From: Deferribacter autotrophicus
GTDB taxonomy: Bacteria; Chrysiogenota; Deferribacteres; Deferribacterales; Deferribacteraceae
Reading direction: 5' to 3'
DNA: 64,000 nucleotides
Assembly (NCBI RefSeq): GCF_008362905.1
Contig: NZ_VFJB01000004.1
Location: 124,001-188,000 of the forward strand
Shown here: positions 1 through 7,376 of the stretch, piece by piece
How positions within the stretch are numbered: position 1 is the stretch's first letter
Layout: each line of letters starts with the position of its first letter
Translations under genes and position numbers: made by a program
The notes under the pieces: generated by a model
What the model was told of the DNA's origin: nothing
Database searches by the model: none
What the model saw: the letters and a program-made list of their open reading frames with translations, nothing else

Positions 1-199
1 CCCTATAATCACTGTGACCTAATATTAAAGGTCCCCAGGAACAAACATAATCAATATATTCTTTACCATCTATATCATAAATTTTCGAACCCTCACCTTT
101 CTTTATAATAACCGGTTCACCACCTACAGAACCAAATGCTCTAACAGGTGAATTAACCCCACCCGGAATAAATTTTTTGGATTCCTCAAAAATATTCAT
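1..199 (-). CDS. hemL: glutamate-1-semialdehyde 2,1-aminomutase, N-terminal part
   Basis: The first 66 codons read [20 protein letters not shown], followed by a segment ending in a WGPLILGH motif. This is the N-terminus of glutamate-1-semialdehyde aminomutase, the PLP enzyme that makes 5-aminolevulinate in the C5 route to heme. The rest lies beyond the left edge. The ATG is preceded by a strong GGAGGAG ribosome site located inside the 3' end of the upstream gene, and the two genes overlap by 14 nt, which suggests translational coupling. The PLP lysine is outside the window. The family match is clear from the [11 protein letters not shown] motif. Confidence 0.9.
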   Translation of the reverse strand, partial: MNIFEESKKFIPGGVNSPVRAFGSVGGEPVIIKKGEGSKIYDIDGKEYIDYVCSWGPLILGHSDYR

Positions 200-950
200 A
201 ACTCTCCTCCACTACTTTTTTAACTATTTTAACAGACCTTTCAAAATCATCAATATTATTATTTTCAAACACTAAAAACTTAGGAACAAAAAGTTTGAAA
301 ACCTTTTTAAAATCAAAGCTTCCCTTATCCACACTATTATGATCATCCCTAACACCAAAATTGTTATGAATATGATATTCATAAATATAATCTTTCAACT
401 TTTCTACCCAATATTCCACAGAAACCTTTGAAAAAAGATTAAAATGCCCAAAATCAAAGCAAATCCCCACCCTCTTATCATCCATATTTTTCAAAATCTT
501 ATAAATCACTTCAGGGGTTTCTTCAAAAACATTTTCCAGTGAAATGGTAAAACTAGGGTTCGTCTCTTTCAAAATATTTAATAGCTCTCCACAAAACCTA
601 TCAACAAATTCATCTTCCATGAAAGCATAATGATATGGAATATAGTTATGATGCATTACAACATTTTCTACTTCCAAATATTTTACTGCTTCAATACTTT
701 TAAGCAAAATTTGAAATGATAGATCCCTGACATATCTGTTTTTACTACCTAAATGAATATCAAAAAACGGTAAATGTACCGTCTTTATATTCTTTTTTAA
801 ATTTTTCACATTAATTTCTTTATCAATATCATCAAATTCAAGTGTTAGCTCAACATTTACATCATTTTCCAGAATATACCTTGTATATTTCTCAATTACT
901 TTAAAAGGTATTCTAGCTAAATACAATTTAATACCCCACTTAGTTGCCAC
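186..950 (-). CDS. sugar phosphate isomerase/epimerase-like TIM-barrel protein
   Basis: This 254-residue protein has the pattern of the xylose-isomerase-like TIM-barrel superfamily (AP endonuclease 2 family). Visible candidate metal ligands are the Glu in SLENVFEE, the Asp and His in CFDFGH, and the YHIHNN and DDHNS motifs. The substrate cannot be assigned. It follows a class II aldolase gene in the same direction, now separated by an IS110 element, which hints at sugar or C-C bond metabolism. The only upstream start is a GTG lying inside a perfect hairpin (941-968) with no visible Shine-Dalgarno, so the true N-terminus is uncertain. Its 3' end overlaps hemL. Confidence 0.7.
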   Translation of the reverse strand: MATKWGIKLYLARIPFKVIEKYTRYILENDVNVELTLEFDDIDKEINVKNLKKNIKTVHLPFFDIHLGSKNRYVRDLSFQILLKSIEAVKYLEVENVVMHHNYIPYHYAFMEDEFVDRFCGELLNILKETNPSFTISLENVFEETPEVIYKILKNMDDKRVGICFDFGHFNLFSKVSVEYWVEKLKDYIYEYHIHNNFGVRDDHNSVDKGSFDFKKVFKLFVPKFLVFENNNIDDFERSVKIVKKVVEESYEYF

Positions 951-968
951 TTAAAAAAGTGGCAACTA
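941..968. repeat. perfect hairpin, 12-bp arms, 4-nt loop
   Basis: The arm TAGTTGCCACTT, a loop of AAAA and the exact complement AAGTGGCAACTA form a perfect palindrome. It covers the GTG start of the isomerase gene. The arm resembles that of the second hairpin at 1020-1049 (TAGTTCTCACTT), differing at two positions. It could act as a terminator or translation-blocking structure between aldolase and isomerase. Its role is inferred only from its shape. Confidence 0.8.
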
Positions 969-1019
969 ATTTATAATAATTGATTTATTTCAATATCCCT
1001 ATAAAAATTATTTATTTAA

Positions 1020-1049
1020 TAATTAGTTCTCACTTTTTCAGTGAGAACT
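1020..1049. repeat. palindromic target hairpin, left portion, cut by IS110 insertion
   Basis: Within the left flank TAATTAGTTCTCACT is followed by TTTTC and then AGTGAGAACT, giving 10 paired bases. If the IS (1050-2464) is removed, the right arm continues with AATTA at 2465-2469 and the arms become 15 bp, perfectly complementary. The intact hairpin therefore sat exactly where the element inserted. On the minus strand it contained the original aldolase stop codon. Confidence 0.8.
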
Positions 1050-1099
1050 CCTACGTTTTTTTGTTGTATAAGAAAATTATATTATGTAATGAATTAAGA

Positions 1100-1240
1100 A
1101 TGGGACAGAGGACTACAGTGGGAATAAGCTTAAAAGCTTCATATTTAGTCTGTCCCCCGTCCCGAAAGTCCCTATTGGTTGATTTGGCTATCAAGCCACT
1201 GTCAAACGGGAGTTTGGATTCGGGACTAAAATATTTTAAG
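1100..1240 (+). ncRNA. putative IS110 bridge RNA
   Basis: The left end upstream of the transposase contains two consecutive stem-loops. Stem 1 pairs GGGACAGA (1102-1109) with TCTGTCCC (1149-1156). Stem 2 pairs GTCCCGAA (1159-1166) with TTCGGGAC (1219-1226) and encloses internal stems. This matches the two-loop bridge RNA known from IS621. In loop 1, CAGTGGGAA (1116-1124) matches the left target and TTTAG (1144-1148) is complementary to the right target. In loop 2, TGGTTGA (1176-1182) matches the right IS end and GGGAG (1208-1212) pairs with the left IS end. RNA ends are estimates. Confidence 0.65.
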
Positions 1241-1251
1241 TGAGGTTTGAC

Positions 1252-2439
1252 ATGAAAAATGACAAATTTGCTTTCTTTATAGGTGTTGATGTTTCCAAAG
1301 ATAAGTTTAATTGCGCTATTATTAACAATAAGCTTGAACTTCTCAAAGAAGCTGAATTTCAAATGGACATTGATGGTTTTAACAGCTTCTATGACTTGAT
1401 TAAAAAGTATGACTCCTCTATCATTGCTCTTGAATCTACTGGCAGCTATCACATTAACCTCTTAGCATCCCTTGTATCCAAAAAGAAAGATGTCTGTCTT
1501 ATTAATCCAGCTCTCATCAAAAAATTTGCCCAATCCGTTACTCTCAGAAAAACCAAAACCGATAAAATTGATGCTGTTATCATTGCTAAATTTATAGCTA
1601 AGAATATTGAACATTTCAATTATTTTGCTCTTCCTGAGTCCAATGATATTATCGCACTTGCCAGGATGAGAGAACATATTACTCAGCAGATTGCAAGAGT
1701 TAAGACTCAGCTTAAACAGCATCTTACTGTAGTATTTCCTGAACTTGTGGCAAATGCCAATGTATTTACTCAATCCATTTTGCATATCCTTAAACATATG
1801 CCTACAGCTGAAATCATCAGGAATGCTAATGAAGATGATATTCAAAAGATTCTTGATGAATTGAAGTTTGCACATAAGTCAAATATTACCCCTCAGAAGC
1901 TCATATCCCTTGCTAAATCCTCCATTGGTATTTCCTCTGATATCTGGGCTACTGTCATCAAAGAAGATGTTGAAATGCTCATATTTCTTAATAGCCGACT
2001 TGATAATATTACGAAGGAATTTATTGATAAAATAAAATCTTCCAAAAAAGATGATATGGAGATTATTACTTCTATCAAAGGAATTAATGATATTACCGCT
2101 GCCCATTTTCTTGCAGAAATTAAAGATATAAACAGATTTGCCAACAAAGGTAAACTTGCTGCCTATGCCGGGATAGATCCTGCTATTAAACAATCCGGAA
2201 GTATGTATAGTAACGGCAGAATAAGTAAAAAAGGATCCCGGTCCCTTAGGCGTATTCTTTATCTTATGGCAAGTGGTGTTATGAAGTTTAATGAGTATTT
2301 TAGAGCGTATTATTTGAAAAAGAAGGAGGAAGGTATGCCTCATAGAAAAGCTATGATTGCATTGTGTAACAAACTTGTGCGTGTACTTTATGCCATGCTT
2401 ACAAAAAAAGAGGTTTTTCATATGCCTAAATTATCTTAA
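1252..2439 (+). CDS. IS110-family transposase (bridge-RNA-guided recombinase)
   Basis: This 395-residue protein has the two IS110 domains. The N-terminal RuvC-like DEDD domain shows D13 (GVDVSKD), E61 (ALESTG), D104 and D107 (KTDKIDA). The C-terminal Tnp_20 domain shows AYAGIDP, QSGSM and KKGSRSLRR, with the serine in QSGS a candidate for the catalytic nucleophile. ATG 1252 is chosen over the in-frame GTG at 1240 because GTGAGG lies 6 nt upstream of it as a ribosome site. The reading frame is intact and full length, so the element may be active. It presumably acts with the RNA encoded just upstream. Confidence 0.93.
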   Translation: MKNDKFAFFIGVDVSKDKFNCAIINNKLELLKEAEFQMDIDGFNSFYDLIKKYDSSIIALESTGSYHINLLASLVSKKKDVCLINPALIKKFAQSVTLRKTKTDKIDAVIIAKFIAKNIEHFNYFALPESNDIIALARMREHITQQIARVKTQLKQHLTVVFPELVANANVFTQSILHILKHMPTAEIIRNANEDDIQKILDELKFAHKSNITPQKLISLAKSSIGISSDIWATVIKEDVEMLIFLNSRLDNITKEFIDKIKSSKKDDMEIITSIKGINDITAAHFLAEIKDINRFANKGKLAAYAGIDPAIKQSGSMYSNGRISKKGSRSLRRILYLMASGVMKFNEYFRAYYLKKKEEGMPHRKAMIALCNKLVRVLYAMLTKKEVFHMPKLS

Positions 2440-2452
2440 TAATTTTTAATAT

Positions 2453-3007
2453 TTATAGTTGACTAATTAATTTCTTATAAAATTTCATTTTAGAATAAAA
2501 TTCCAGAGCTGAAACCCGAATAAAACATTCCGCCAAATTATTTCCCCAACCAAATACACCATGGTTTCTCACAACAACTATATTAGTAGATGTAACTACC
2601 TTGCCTATATTTTCTGCCAATTTCATGCTACCACTTTTTCCCTCAACAATTTTAATTTCTCCTATAATTTCACCAAATTCATATTCATCAAAAGACAACT
2701 CTTCCTCAAGCGATGCCATCAATACAGAATAGAAAGAGTGTGTATGCAATATGGCTTTAATATTATCATTTTTCAAATAAATATTTTTATGAACAATTAA
2801 TTCCGATGATGCATTCTCACATTTATCTTCATTCAAATCACAAACTATTATTTTACTATCATCGAGTTCGTCAAGCATTGTCCCTGTTGCGGTAATAAGG
2901 ATTTTATTATTAGTTCTAACGGATATGTTTCCAAAAAATGATGTACACAACCCTTCCCCCACCACTTTTTTCCCGAATTTAATTATCTCTTTTTTTAAGT
3001 TTTCCAT
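2453..3007 (-). CDS. class II aldolase/adducin family protein
   Basis: A 184-residue protein resembling L-fuculose-phosphate or ribulose-phosphate aldolases and epimerases. It shows FGNIS, the ITATGT phosphate-binding loop, the catalytic E69 (SSELIVH) and zinc ligands H88 and H90 (HTH) and H149 (NHG). Substrate specificity cannot be read. The last two codons and the stop come from the right end of the IS110 element. Before insertion the protein would have ended ISSH rather than ISQL. Its start overlaps the upstream ABC ATPase by 29 nt, which implies translational coupling. Confidence 0.8.
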   Translation of the reverse strand: MENLKKEIIKFGKKVVGEGLCTSFFGNISVRTNNKILITATGTMLDELDDSKIIVCDLNEDKCENASSELIVHKNIYLKNDNIKAILHTHSFYSVLMASLEEELSFDEYEFGEIIGEIKIVEGKSGSMKLAENIGKVVTSTNIVVVRNHGVFGWGNNLAECFIRVSALEFYSKMKFYKKLISQL

Positions 3008-3575
3008 TCTTCAACTCCAACACTATATCTGCAATTTTAGTATCATGAATTCTATTTGCACTATAAATAATTGTTTTACCATTTTCTTTTGATTCTTTAA
3101 AAGATTTTTTTATCATTTCCTTACTTTTTTTATCGAGATTTGCAAAAGGTTCATCAGCCAAAATACATTCGGAAACAGCCAAAACAGATTTAATAAACAT
3201 AACCCTCTTTTCCCCATCACTCAAATTAAATGGAGAATCATCTTTTCTTTCATAAATTCCTAATTTCTGCAAAATTTCTTCCGTTATACTAATATTTTTA
3301 ACAATAGAGTTGATTTCTGAAAAAATATTTCTTTTACAAACAATATTTTCTACAAACTGAACTATATACCCCAGTTTTTCACAATGCAAATTATAACTTC
3401 CGATAAAATTTTCATCAACACCAGCAACTATATTAAAGAATGTCGTCTTACCAGACCCGTTCAATCCGTAAACAGCAATTATTTTATTCTTTTCTATAAA
3501 TATGTTATCTATATCCAATATTTTTTTGCCATTTATTTTTTTTATAAGATTATTGATTTCAAGCATATATTTCAT
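2979..3575 (-). CDS. ABC transporter ATP-binding protein (ECF/CbiO-like)
   Basis: A 198-residue nucleotide-binding domain with Walker A YGLNGSGKTT near residues 36-45, signature LSDGE near 118 and Walker B CILADEPF near 138. It overlaps the second ATPase by 4 nt (ATGA type), suggesting a heterodimer as in energy-coupling-factor transporters or other two-ATPase exporters. No membrane subunit is encoded next to it, so the substrate and even the transport role are unknown. The short length, about 200 residues, means an NBD without accessory domains. Confidence 0.8.
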   Translation of the reverse strand: MKYMLEINNLIKKINGKKILDIDNIFIEKNKIIAVYGLNGSGKTTFFNIVAGVDENFIGSYNLHCEKLGYIVQFVENIVCKRNIFSEINSIVKNISITEEILQKLGIYERKDDSPFNLSDGEKRVMFIKSVLAVSECILADEPFANLDKKSKEMIKKSFKESKENGKTIIYSANRIHDTKIADIVLELKNGKLKKRDN

Positions 3576-4153
3576 TTCAAATACAAAATTTCATCCGCAT
3601 ATTCATCCAACAAATCTTCATGAGTTGCAATTATAAAAAATTTATCGGAATATTTACTCACTGCATCCAAAATAGCATCTTTCACTTTTATAACTTCATT
3701 ATCATCAAGCATTTCAAAAGGCTCATCCATTATAATTACATTAGAATCCAACGCTAATGCCATGTTTACAGCTATCTTTTTTAACTCACCACCAGAATAT
3801 TCGCTGATATGCTTTGATAAATCCAAATCCAAATTCATTTGCACATCAACTACGCCCAAAAGATTCATTTCATCTTTAATAAATCCAGTAACAAAATTGA
3901 AGGATGAATTGGAGTGGATAAAATATTTTTTTAGAATTGTTTTGTTATTTTCACAACTTAAAGATACTTTTCCAGATTCAGGTTGATAATATCCGTAGAT
4001 TAATTTTAATAAAGTACTTTTACCACTACCAACATCCCCTTTAACTAATAGAATATTATCAAATTCAGCCTGGAAATTAAAATTAGAAAAAATTCTTTTG
4101 TTTTTGTAGGAAAAAGTTAGATTATTTAGAAATAAAAAAAGAGGGCTTTTCAC
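3572..4153 (-). CDS. ABC transporter ATP-binding protein (ECF/CbiO-like), partner
   Basis: A 193-residue NBD with Walker A KGDVGSGKST near residues 38-47, signature YSGGE near 115, Walker B VIIMDEPF near 137 and an ATHED H-loop. No ATG, GTG or TTG occurs between the GTG at 4153 and Walker A, so that GTG is taken as the start. It lies inside the loop of the rplQ terminator hairpin, only 6 nt after the rplQ stop. The gene is thus either read through from the ribosomal operon or has its own weak promoter. It pairs with the downstream ATPase by a 4-nt overlap. Confidence 0.75.
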   Translation of the reverse strand: MKSPLFLFLNNLTFSYKNKRIFSNFNFQAEFDNILLVKGDVGSGKSTLLKLIYGYYQPESGKVSLSCENNKTILKKYFIHSNSSFNFVTGFIKDEMNLLGVVDVQMNLDLDLSKHISEYSGGELKKIAVNMALALDSNVIIMDEPFEMLDDNEVIKVKDAILDAVSKYSDKFFIIATHEDLLDEYADEILYLK

Positions 4154-4161
4154 CCTCTTTT
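4137..4161 (-). terminator. terminator-like hairpin after rplQ
   Basis: On the minus strand AAAAGAGGG, the loop TGAAAAG and CCCTCTTTT form a stem running into a T-rich stretch. It starts at the rplQ stop codon and marks the end of the ribosomal superoperon. The GTG start of the next gene lies within it. Confidence 0.75.
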
Positions 4162-4576
4162 ATCCTTGATCTTCAGTCTTTTCTGTTTCGCTAGTTTCTT
4201 TAGCTACTGGTGCTTCACCAGGTTTATCTACAAATTCAATAATTGCTAATCTTGCGTTATCCCCTTTTCTAAAACCGGTTTTGATAATTCTAGTATATCC
4301 ACCTGGCCTGTTTTTAAAAATAGGAGCTATTTCATCAAATATTTTATGTACAGCATCCTTATTTGGTAATTTGCGCAAAGCCAATCTTCTTGCGGCTAAA
4401 TCACCTCTTTTACCCAAAGTTATTAATGGTTCTACAAAACCTCTTAATGCTTTAGCTCTAGTTAAGGTAGTTTCAATTCTACCATTATTAACAAGTGATA
4501 TTGTCATATTTCTAAGCATTGCAACTCTATGTGCAGTAGGACGCCCTAGCTTTTTTCCTGCTTTTCTATGACGCAT
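4160..4576 (-). CDS. rplQ: 50S ribosomal protein L17
   Basis: A 138-residue L17 starting MRHRKAGKKLGRP. It binds 23S rRNA at the solvent side near the exit tunnel. The conserved core ends near residue 117 (FVDKPGE), followed by an acidic Glu-rich tail that the shortest homologues lack. It is the last gene of the alpha operon and overlaps the rpoA 3' end by 11 nt. Confidence 0.96.
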   Translation of the reverse strand: MRHRKAGKKLGRPTAHRVAMLRNMTISLVNNGRIETTLTRAKALRGFVEPLITLGKRGDLAARRLALRKLPNKDAVHKIFDEIAPIFKNRPGGYTRIIKTGFRKGDNARLAIIEFVDKPGEAPVAKETSETEKTEDQG

Positions 4577-5582
4577 TTTCTTCTCCCTCTACTTCTTTTT
4601 TCACATATCCCACAGCCTCTAAATCCATACCGAGGCTGAGACCTAATTCTGCAAGCACTTTTTTAATCTCTTCCAGTGACCTACGACCGAAGTTCTTTGT
4701 TTTTAATAGTTCAGCATCTGTTTTTTCACAGAGATCAGCAAGAGTTTTAATATTTGCATTCTTAAGGCAGTTATATGCTCTAACAGAAAGCTCCAACTCC
4801 TCAATACTCTTATCAAGAAGTTCTAAAATATATGTGTTATCTTCCTTCTCTTCTTCTTCCACTTCTTCATATACCGGTTCATCAAAATTAATAAAGAATT
4901 CCATTTGATCTTTTATAATCTTAGCAGCAAAAGCTATTGCATCAACTGGCTTAATTGAACCATCAGTCTCAAGTTCAAATATGAGTTTATCATAATCAGT
5001 ACTTTGCCCAACCCTTGCATTCTCTACAATATAATTCACTTTTTTAATTGGTGAATATATTGCATCCACAGGAATTACATTTACATCATCAAATTTGTTT
5101 TTTATCTCTTCTGATGGAACATATCCAATACCACGCTCAACGTACAATTCCATGTATATTTCAGTTTCAGGGTTTGTTATAGTAGCAATATGTTGTTCTG
5201 GATTCAAAACAACAACACTACCATCACTCTGAATATCCTTTGCCTTAATTTCACCTTCACCCTTTTTATGAATATAAACACGCTTAGTGGTGTGCTCTAA
5301 AAGATTCAATTCAAGTTGCTTTATATTCAAAATTATATCAACTACATCCTCTAATACACCATTAATAGTGTCATATTCATGATAAACACCATCAATTTTT
5401 ACTCCAACAACAGCTGTACCTTCAATTGTAGATAGAAGCACCCTACGCAAAGCATTACCAATTGTAATACCAAACCCTCTTTCATAAGGTTCAATTACAT
5501 ACTTAGCATACCTGTCAGTAACTTCCCCCACAGGCTCAATTTTCTTAGGCTTCATTACTTTTCTAAAATCCATTAAAACCAT
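4566..5582 (-). CDS. rpoA: RNA polymerase alpha subunit
   Basis: A 338-residue alpha subunit. The N-terminal dimerisation domain (about residues 1-240) has the ERGFGITIGNALRRVLLS motif. A Glu-rich linker (EEVEEEEKE) leads to the C-terminal domain (about 260-330) with ELELSVRAYNCLKNA and the FGRRSLEEI helix that contacts UP elements and activators. It follows rpsD and precedes rplQ, the usual alpha-operon order. An alternative start three codons in (MDFRK) cannot be excluded. Confidence 0.97.
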   Translation of the reverse strand: MVLMDFRKVMKPKKIEPVGEVTDRYAKYVIEPYERGFGITIGNALRRVLLSTIEGTAVVGVKIDGVYHEYDTINGVLEDVVDIILNIKQLELNLLEHTTKRVYIHKKGEGEIKAKDIQSDGSVVVLNPEQHIATITNPETEIYMELYVERGIGYVPSEEIKNKFDDVNVIPVDAIYSPIKKVNYIVENARVGQSTDYDKLIFELETDGSIKPVDAIAFAAKIIKDQMEFFINFDEPVYEEVEEEEKEDNTYILELLDKSIEELELSVRAYNCLKNANIKTLADLCEKTDAELLKTKNFGRRSLEEIKKVLAELGLSLGMDLEAVGYVKKEVEGEENAS

Positions 5583-5601
5583 TAGGTTTCCTCCAGTTAT
5601 C

Positions 5602-6228
5602 TTACTTAGAGTACAACTCTACTATCAAGTGCTCCTGTACTTCATAACTTATATCTGATCTTACAGGCAACCTGTTAATTGTTGCTTTAAAGTTTGCTTT
5701 GTCAAGGCTAATCCACTCAGGTAAGCCTCTACCTTCAGCAGTTTCAACAGATTCTTTAATAGCAGCTATATCTCTACTTTTTTCTTTAACTTCTATAACA
5801 TCACCAGGTTTGCAAAGATAAGAAGGTATATTTACTTTTTTACCATTTACCAAGAAATGATTATGTCTAACAAGCTGTCTTGCTTCTTTACGACTTCTTG
5901 CAAAACCAGCTCTATAAACTATATTATCCAACCTTCTTTCTAGTAATTGTAAAAGATTTTCACCAGTAATTCCCTGCATACGTGATGCTTTCTCAAAATA
6001 TCTTCTAAACTGCTTTTCAAGTACACCGTATATTCTTTTTACTTTTTGTTTTTCCCTCAACTGCAATCCATAATCTGAAATTTTCTTTCTAACCTGACCA
6101 TGTTGACCTGGAGGATAACCTTTTTTCTCAAAAGCACACTTATCTTTAAAACATCTTTCACCTTTAAGGTATAATTTCATTCCTTCACGTCTACATAGCT
6201 TGCAGACAGGACCTGTATATCTAGCCAA
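5602..6228 (-). CDS. rpsD: 30S ribosomal protein S4, zinc-binding form
   Basis: A 208-residue S4, a primary 16S rRNA-binding protein that nucleates 30S assembly. The N-terminus carries C9, C12, C26 and C31 (CKLC and CFKDKC), the four-cysteine zinc-binding form. The S4 RNA-binding domain is visible at about residues 95-160 ([33 protein letters not shown]). It sits between rpsK and rpoA. In E. coli S4 represses this operon; no matching leader structure was identified here. Confidence 0.97.
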   Translation of the reverse strand: MARYTGPVCKLCRREGMKLYLKGERCFKDKCAFEKKGYPPGQHGQVRKKISDYGLQLREKQKVKRIYGVLEKQFRRYFEKASRMQGITGENLLQLLERRLDNIVYRAGFARSRKEARQLVRHNHFLVNGKKVNIPSYLCKPGDVIEVKEKSRDIAAIKESVETAEGRGLPEWISLDKANFKATINRLPVRSDISYEVQEHLIVELYSK

Positions 6229-6240
6229 TTTTAACCTCCA

Positions 6241-6621
6241 TTATACTCTTCTTTTCTTCCTTGGACGACAACCATTATGCGGGATAGGAGTAACATCCCT
6301 AATAACTGCAATCTTAATACCCGCAGCCTGTATTGCTCTTATTGCACTTTCTCTACCAGCACCAGGACCTTTTACATTTACTTCAACTTCCCTGATACCA
6401 TTTTCAATAGCTTTTTTTGCAGCGCTTTCAGCAGCAAGTTGTGCTGCATAAGGAGTTGATTTCCTAGCATTTTTAAATCCTGCAGTACCACTTGAATCCC
6501 AACAAATTACATTACCATTAACATCAGTAAATGTAATTATAGTATTATTAAAAGTTGACTTTATGTGCGCAATTCCTTTAGGAATATTTCTTTTTTCTTT
6601 CTTTTTCCTTGGCTTTGCCAT
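6241..6621 (-). CDS. rpsK: 30S ribosomal protein S11
   Basis: A 126-residue S11 beginning with a basic [11 protein letters not shown] stretch. It contains [15 protein letters not shown] and the [12 protein letters not shown] motif, and ends in [13 protein letters not shown]. It forms part of the 30S platform near the E-site mRNA. It lies 12 nt upstream of rpsD. Confidence 0.97.
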   Translation of the reverse strand: MAKPRKKKEKRNIPKGIAHIKSTFNNTIITFTDVNGNVICWDSSGTAGFKNARKSTPYAAQLAAESAAKKAIENGIREVEVNVKGPGAGRESAIRAIQAAGIKIAVIRDVTPIPHNGCRPRKKRRV

Positions 6622-6641
6622 TTCTCCTCCAAAAACCTATA

Positions 6642-7013
6642 TTATTTTCTCTTAATACCACGTTTTCCTGCAAGTCCGCGTCTAGTCCTTGCATTACTTC
6701 TCGTTTTTTGGCCACGACATGGCATATTGTTTTTATGCCTGTAGCCTCTATAACAATTAATCTCCATTAACCTTTTAATGTTCAAACCTACTTCTTTTCT
6801 CAGTTCACCTTCCACTTTGAGGTTTGAATCGATATACTGTCTAATAACAGAAATCTCCTGCTCAGTAAGCTCACCTATCCTCTTATTTGCATCAACGCCT
6901 GTTTCATCAATTATCTTCTTTGCTGTACTTCTACCTATACCAAAAATATAAGTGAGCCCAATCTCCACCTTTTTGTTGTTAGGAATATCCACACCAGCTA
7001 TTCTTGCCACCAA
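6642..7013 (-). CDS. rpsM: 30S ribosomal protein S13
   Basis: A 123-residue S13 with [12 protein letters not shown], the helix-two-turn-helix [10 protein letters not shown] region and the basic C-terminal tail ([12 protein letters not shown]) that reaches toward the P-site tRNA. It forms intersubunit bridges with 23S rRNA and L5. It is the first large gene of the alpha operon and follows rpmJ directly. Confidence 0.97.
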   Translation of the reverse strand: MVARIAGVDIPNNKKVEIGLTYIFGIGRSTAKKIIDETGVDANKRIGELTEQEISVIRQYIDSNLKVEGELRKEVGLNIKRLMEINCYRGYRHKNNMPCRGQKTRSNARTRRGLAGKRGIKRK

Positions 7014-7021
7014 ATTCCTCC

Positions 7022-7135
7022 TTATCCTTGTCTTTGCTTATGCCTAGGATTTTCGCAAATTATTCTTACTATCCCTTTTCTTTTTATTACTTTACACTTA
7101 TTACAAATTGGTTTAACACTTGCTCTAACCTTCAT
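7022..7135 (-). CDS. rpmJ: 50S ribosomal protein L36, zinc form
   Basis: A 37-residue reading frame starting [11 protein letters not shown], too short for ordinary ORF calling. C11, C14, C27 and H32 (CNKC, CENPRH) form the zinc site of the C+ type L36. The C-terminus KQRQG is typical. It lies between infA and rpsM, its conserved place. The protein stabilises the base of the L7/L12 stalk region of 23S rRNA. Confidence 0.95.
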   Translation of the reverse strand: MKVRASVKPICNKCKVIKRKGIVRIICENPRHKQRQG

Positions 7136-7144
7136 ACTGCACTC

Positions 7145-7366
7145 CTACTTATGTCTATAAATTATTCTTCCTCTTGTTAAATCATAAACTGATAGCTCAA
7201 TAGTAACCTTATCACCTGGTAAAATACGAATATAATTCATCCTCATTTTACCTGATAAATGAGCTAATACAATATGACCATTTTCTAGCTTAACCTTAAA
7301 CATTGCATTAGGCAGTGCCTCTACAACAGTACCCATTACCTCGATAACATCCCCTTTTTTACTCAT
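7145..7366 (-). CDS. infA: translation initiation factor IF-1
   Basis: A 73-residue single OB-fold protein: [40 protein letters not shown], then [16 protein letters not shown]-1 blocks the A site of the 30S subunit during initiation. It lies between map and rpmJ, as in many bacteria that keep infA inside the spc/alpha cluster. Confidence 0.97.
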   Translation of the reverse strand: MSKKGDVIEVMGTVVEALPNAMFKVKLENGHIVLAHLSGKMRMNYIRILPGDKVTIELSVYDLTRGRIIYRHK

Positions 7367-7376
7367 ACACAGCCTT

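Larger units (their letters stand above)
1048..2464 (+). mobile_element. IS110-family insertion sequence (IS621-like organisation)
   Basis: The element consists of a non-coding left end of about 200 nt, one DEDD transposase gene and a right end of about 25 nt. There are no terminal inverted repeats and no target duplication beyond a CT dinucleotide, as expected for IS110. Boundaries are inferred from two independent lines. A CT core occurs at 1048-1049 and 2463-2464, and excision between them restores a perfect 15-bp-arm palindrome. In addition, loops of the predicted RNA match the sequences on both sides of this core. The element lies opposite to the surrounding operon and separates the aldolase gene from the isomerase gene. 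Confidence 0.85.

Noticed and set aside
980-1243. 87-codon open frame in the IS left end
   Set aside because: It overlaps the structured bridge-RNA region, has no recognisable motif or ribosome site and is best explained by chance.
1016-2444. 9-bp direct repeat TTAATAATT at 1016-1024 and 2436-2444 as an IS target duplication
   Set aside because: The sequence is low-complexity A/T, IS110 elements normally give no such duplication, and the CT-core boundaries restore a perfect 15-bp-arm palindrome instead.
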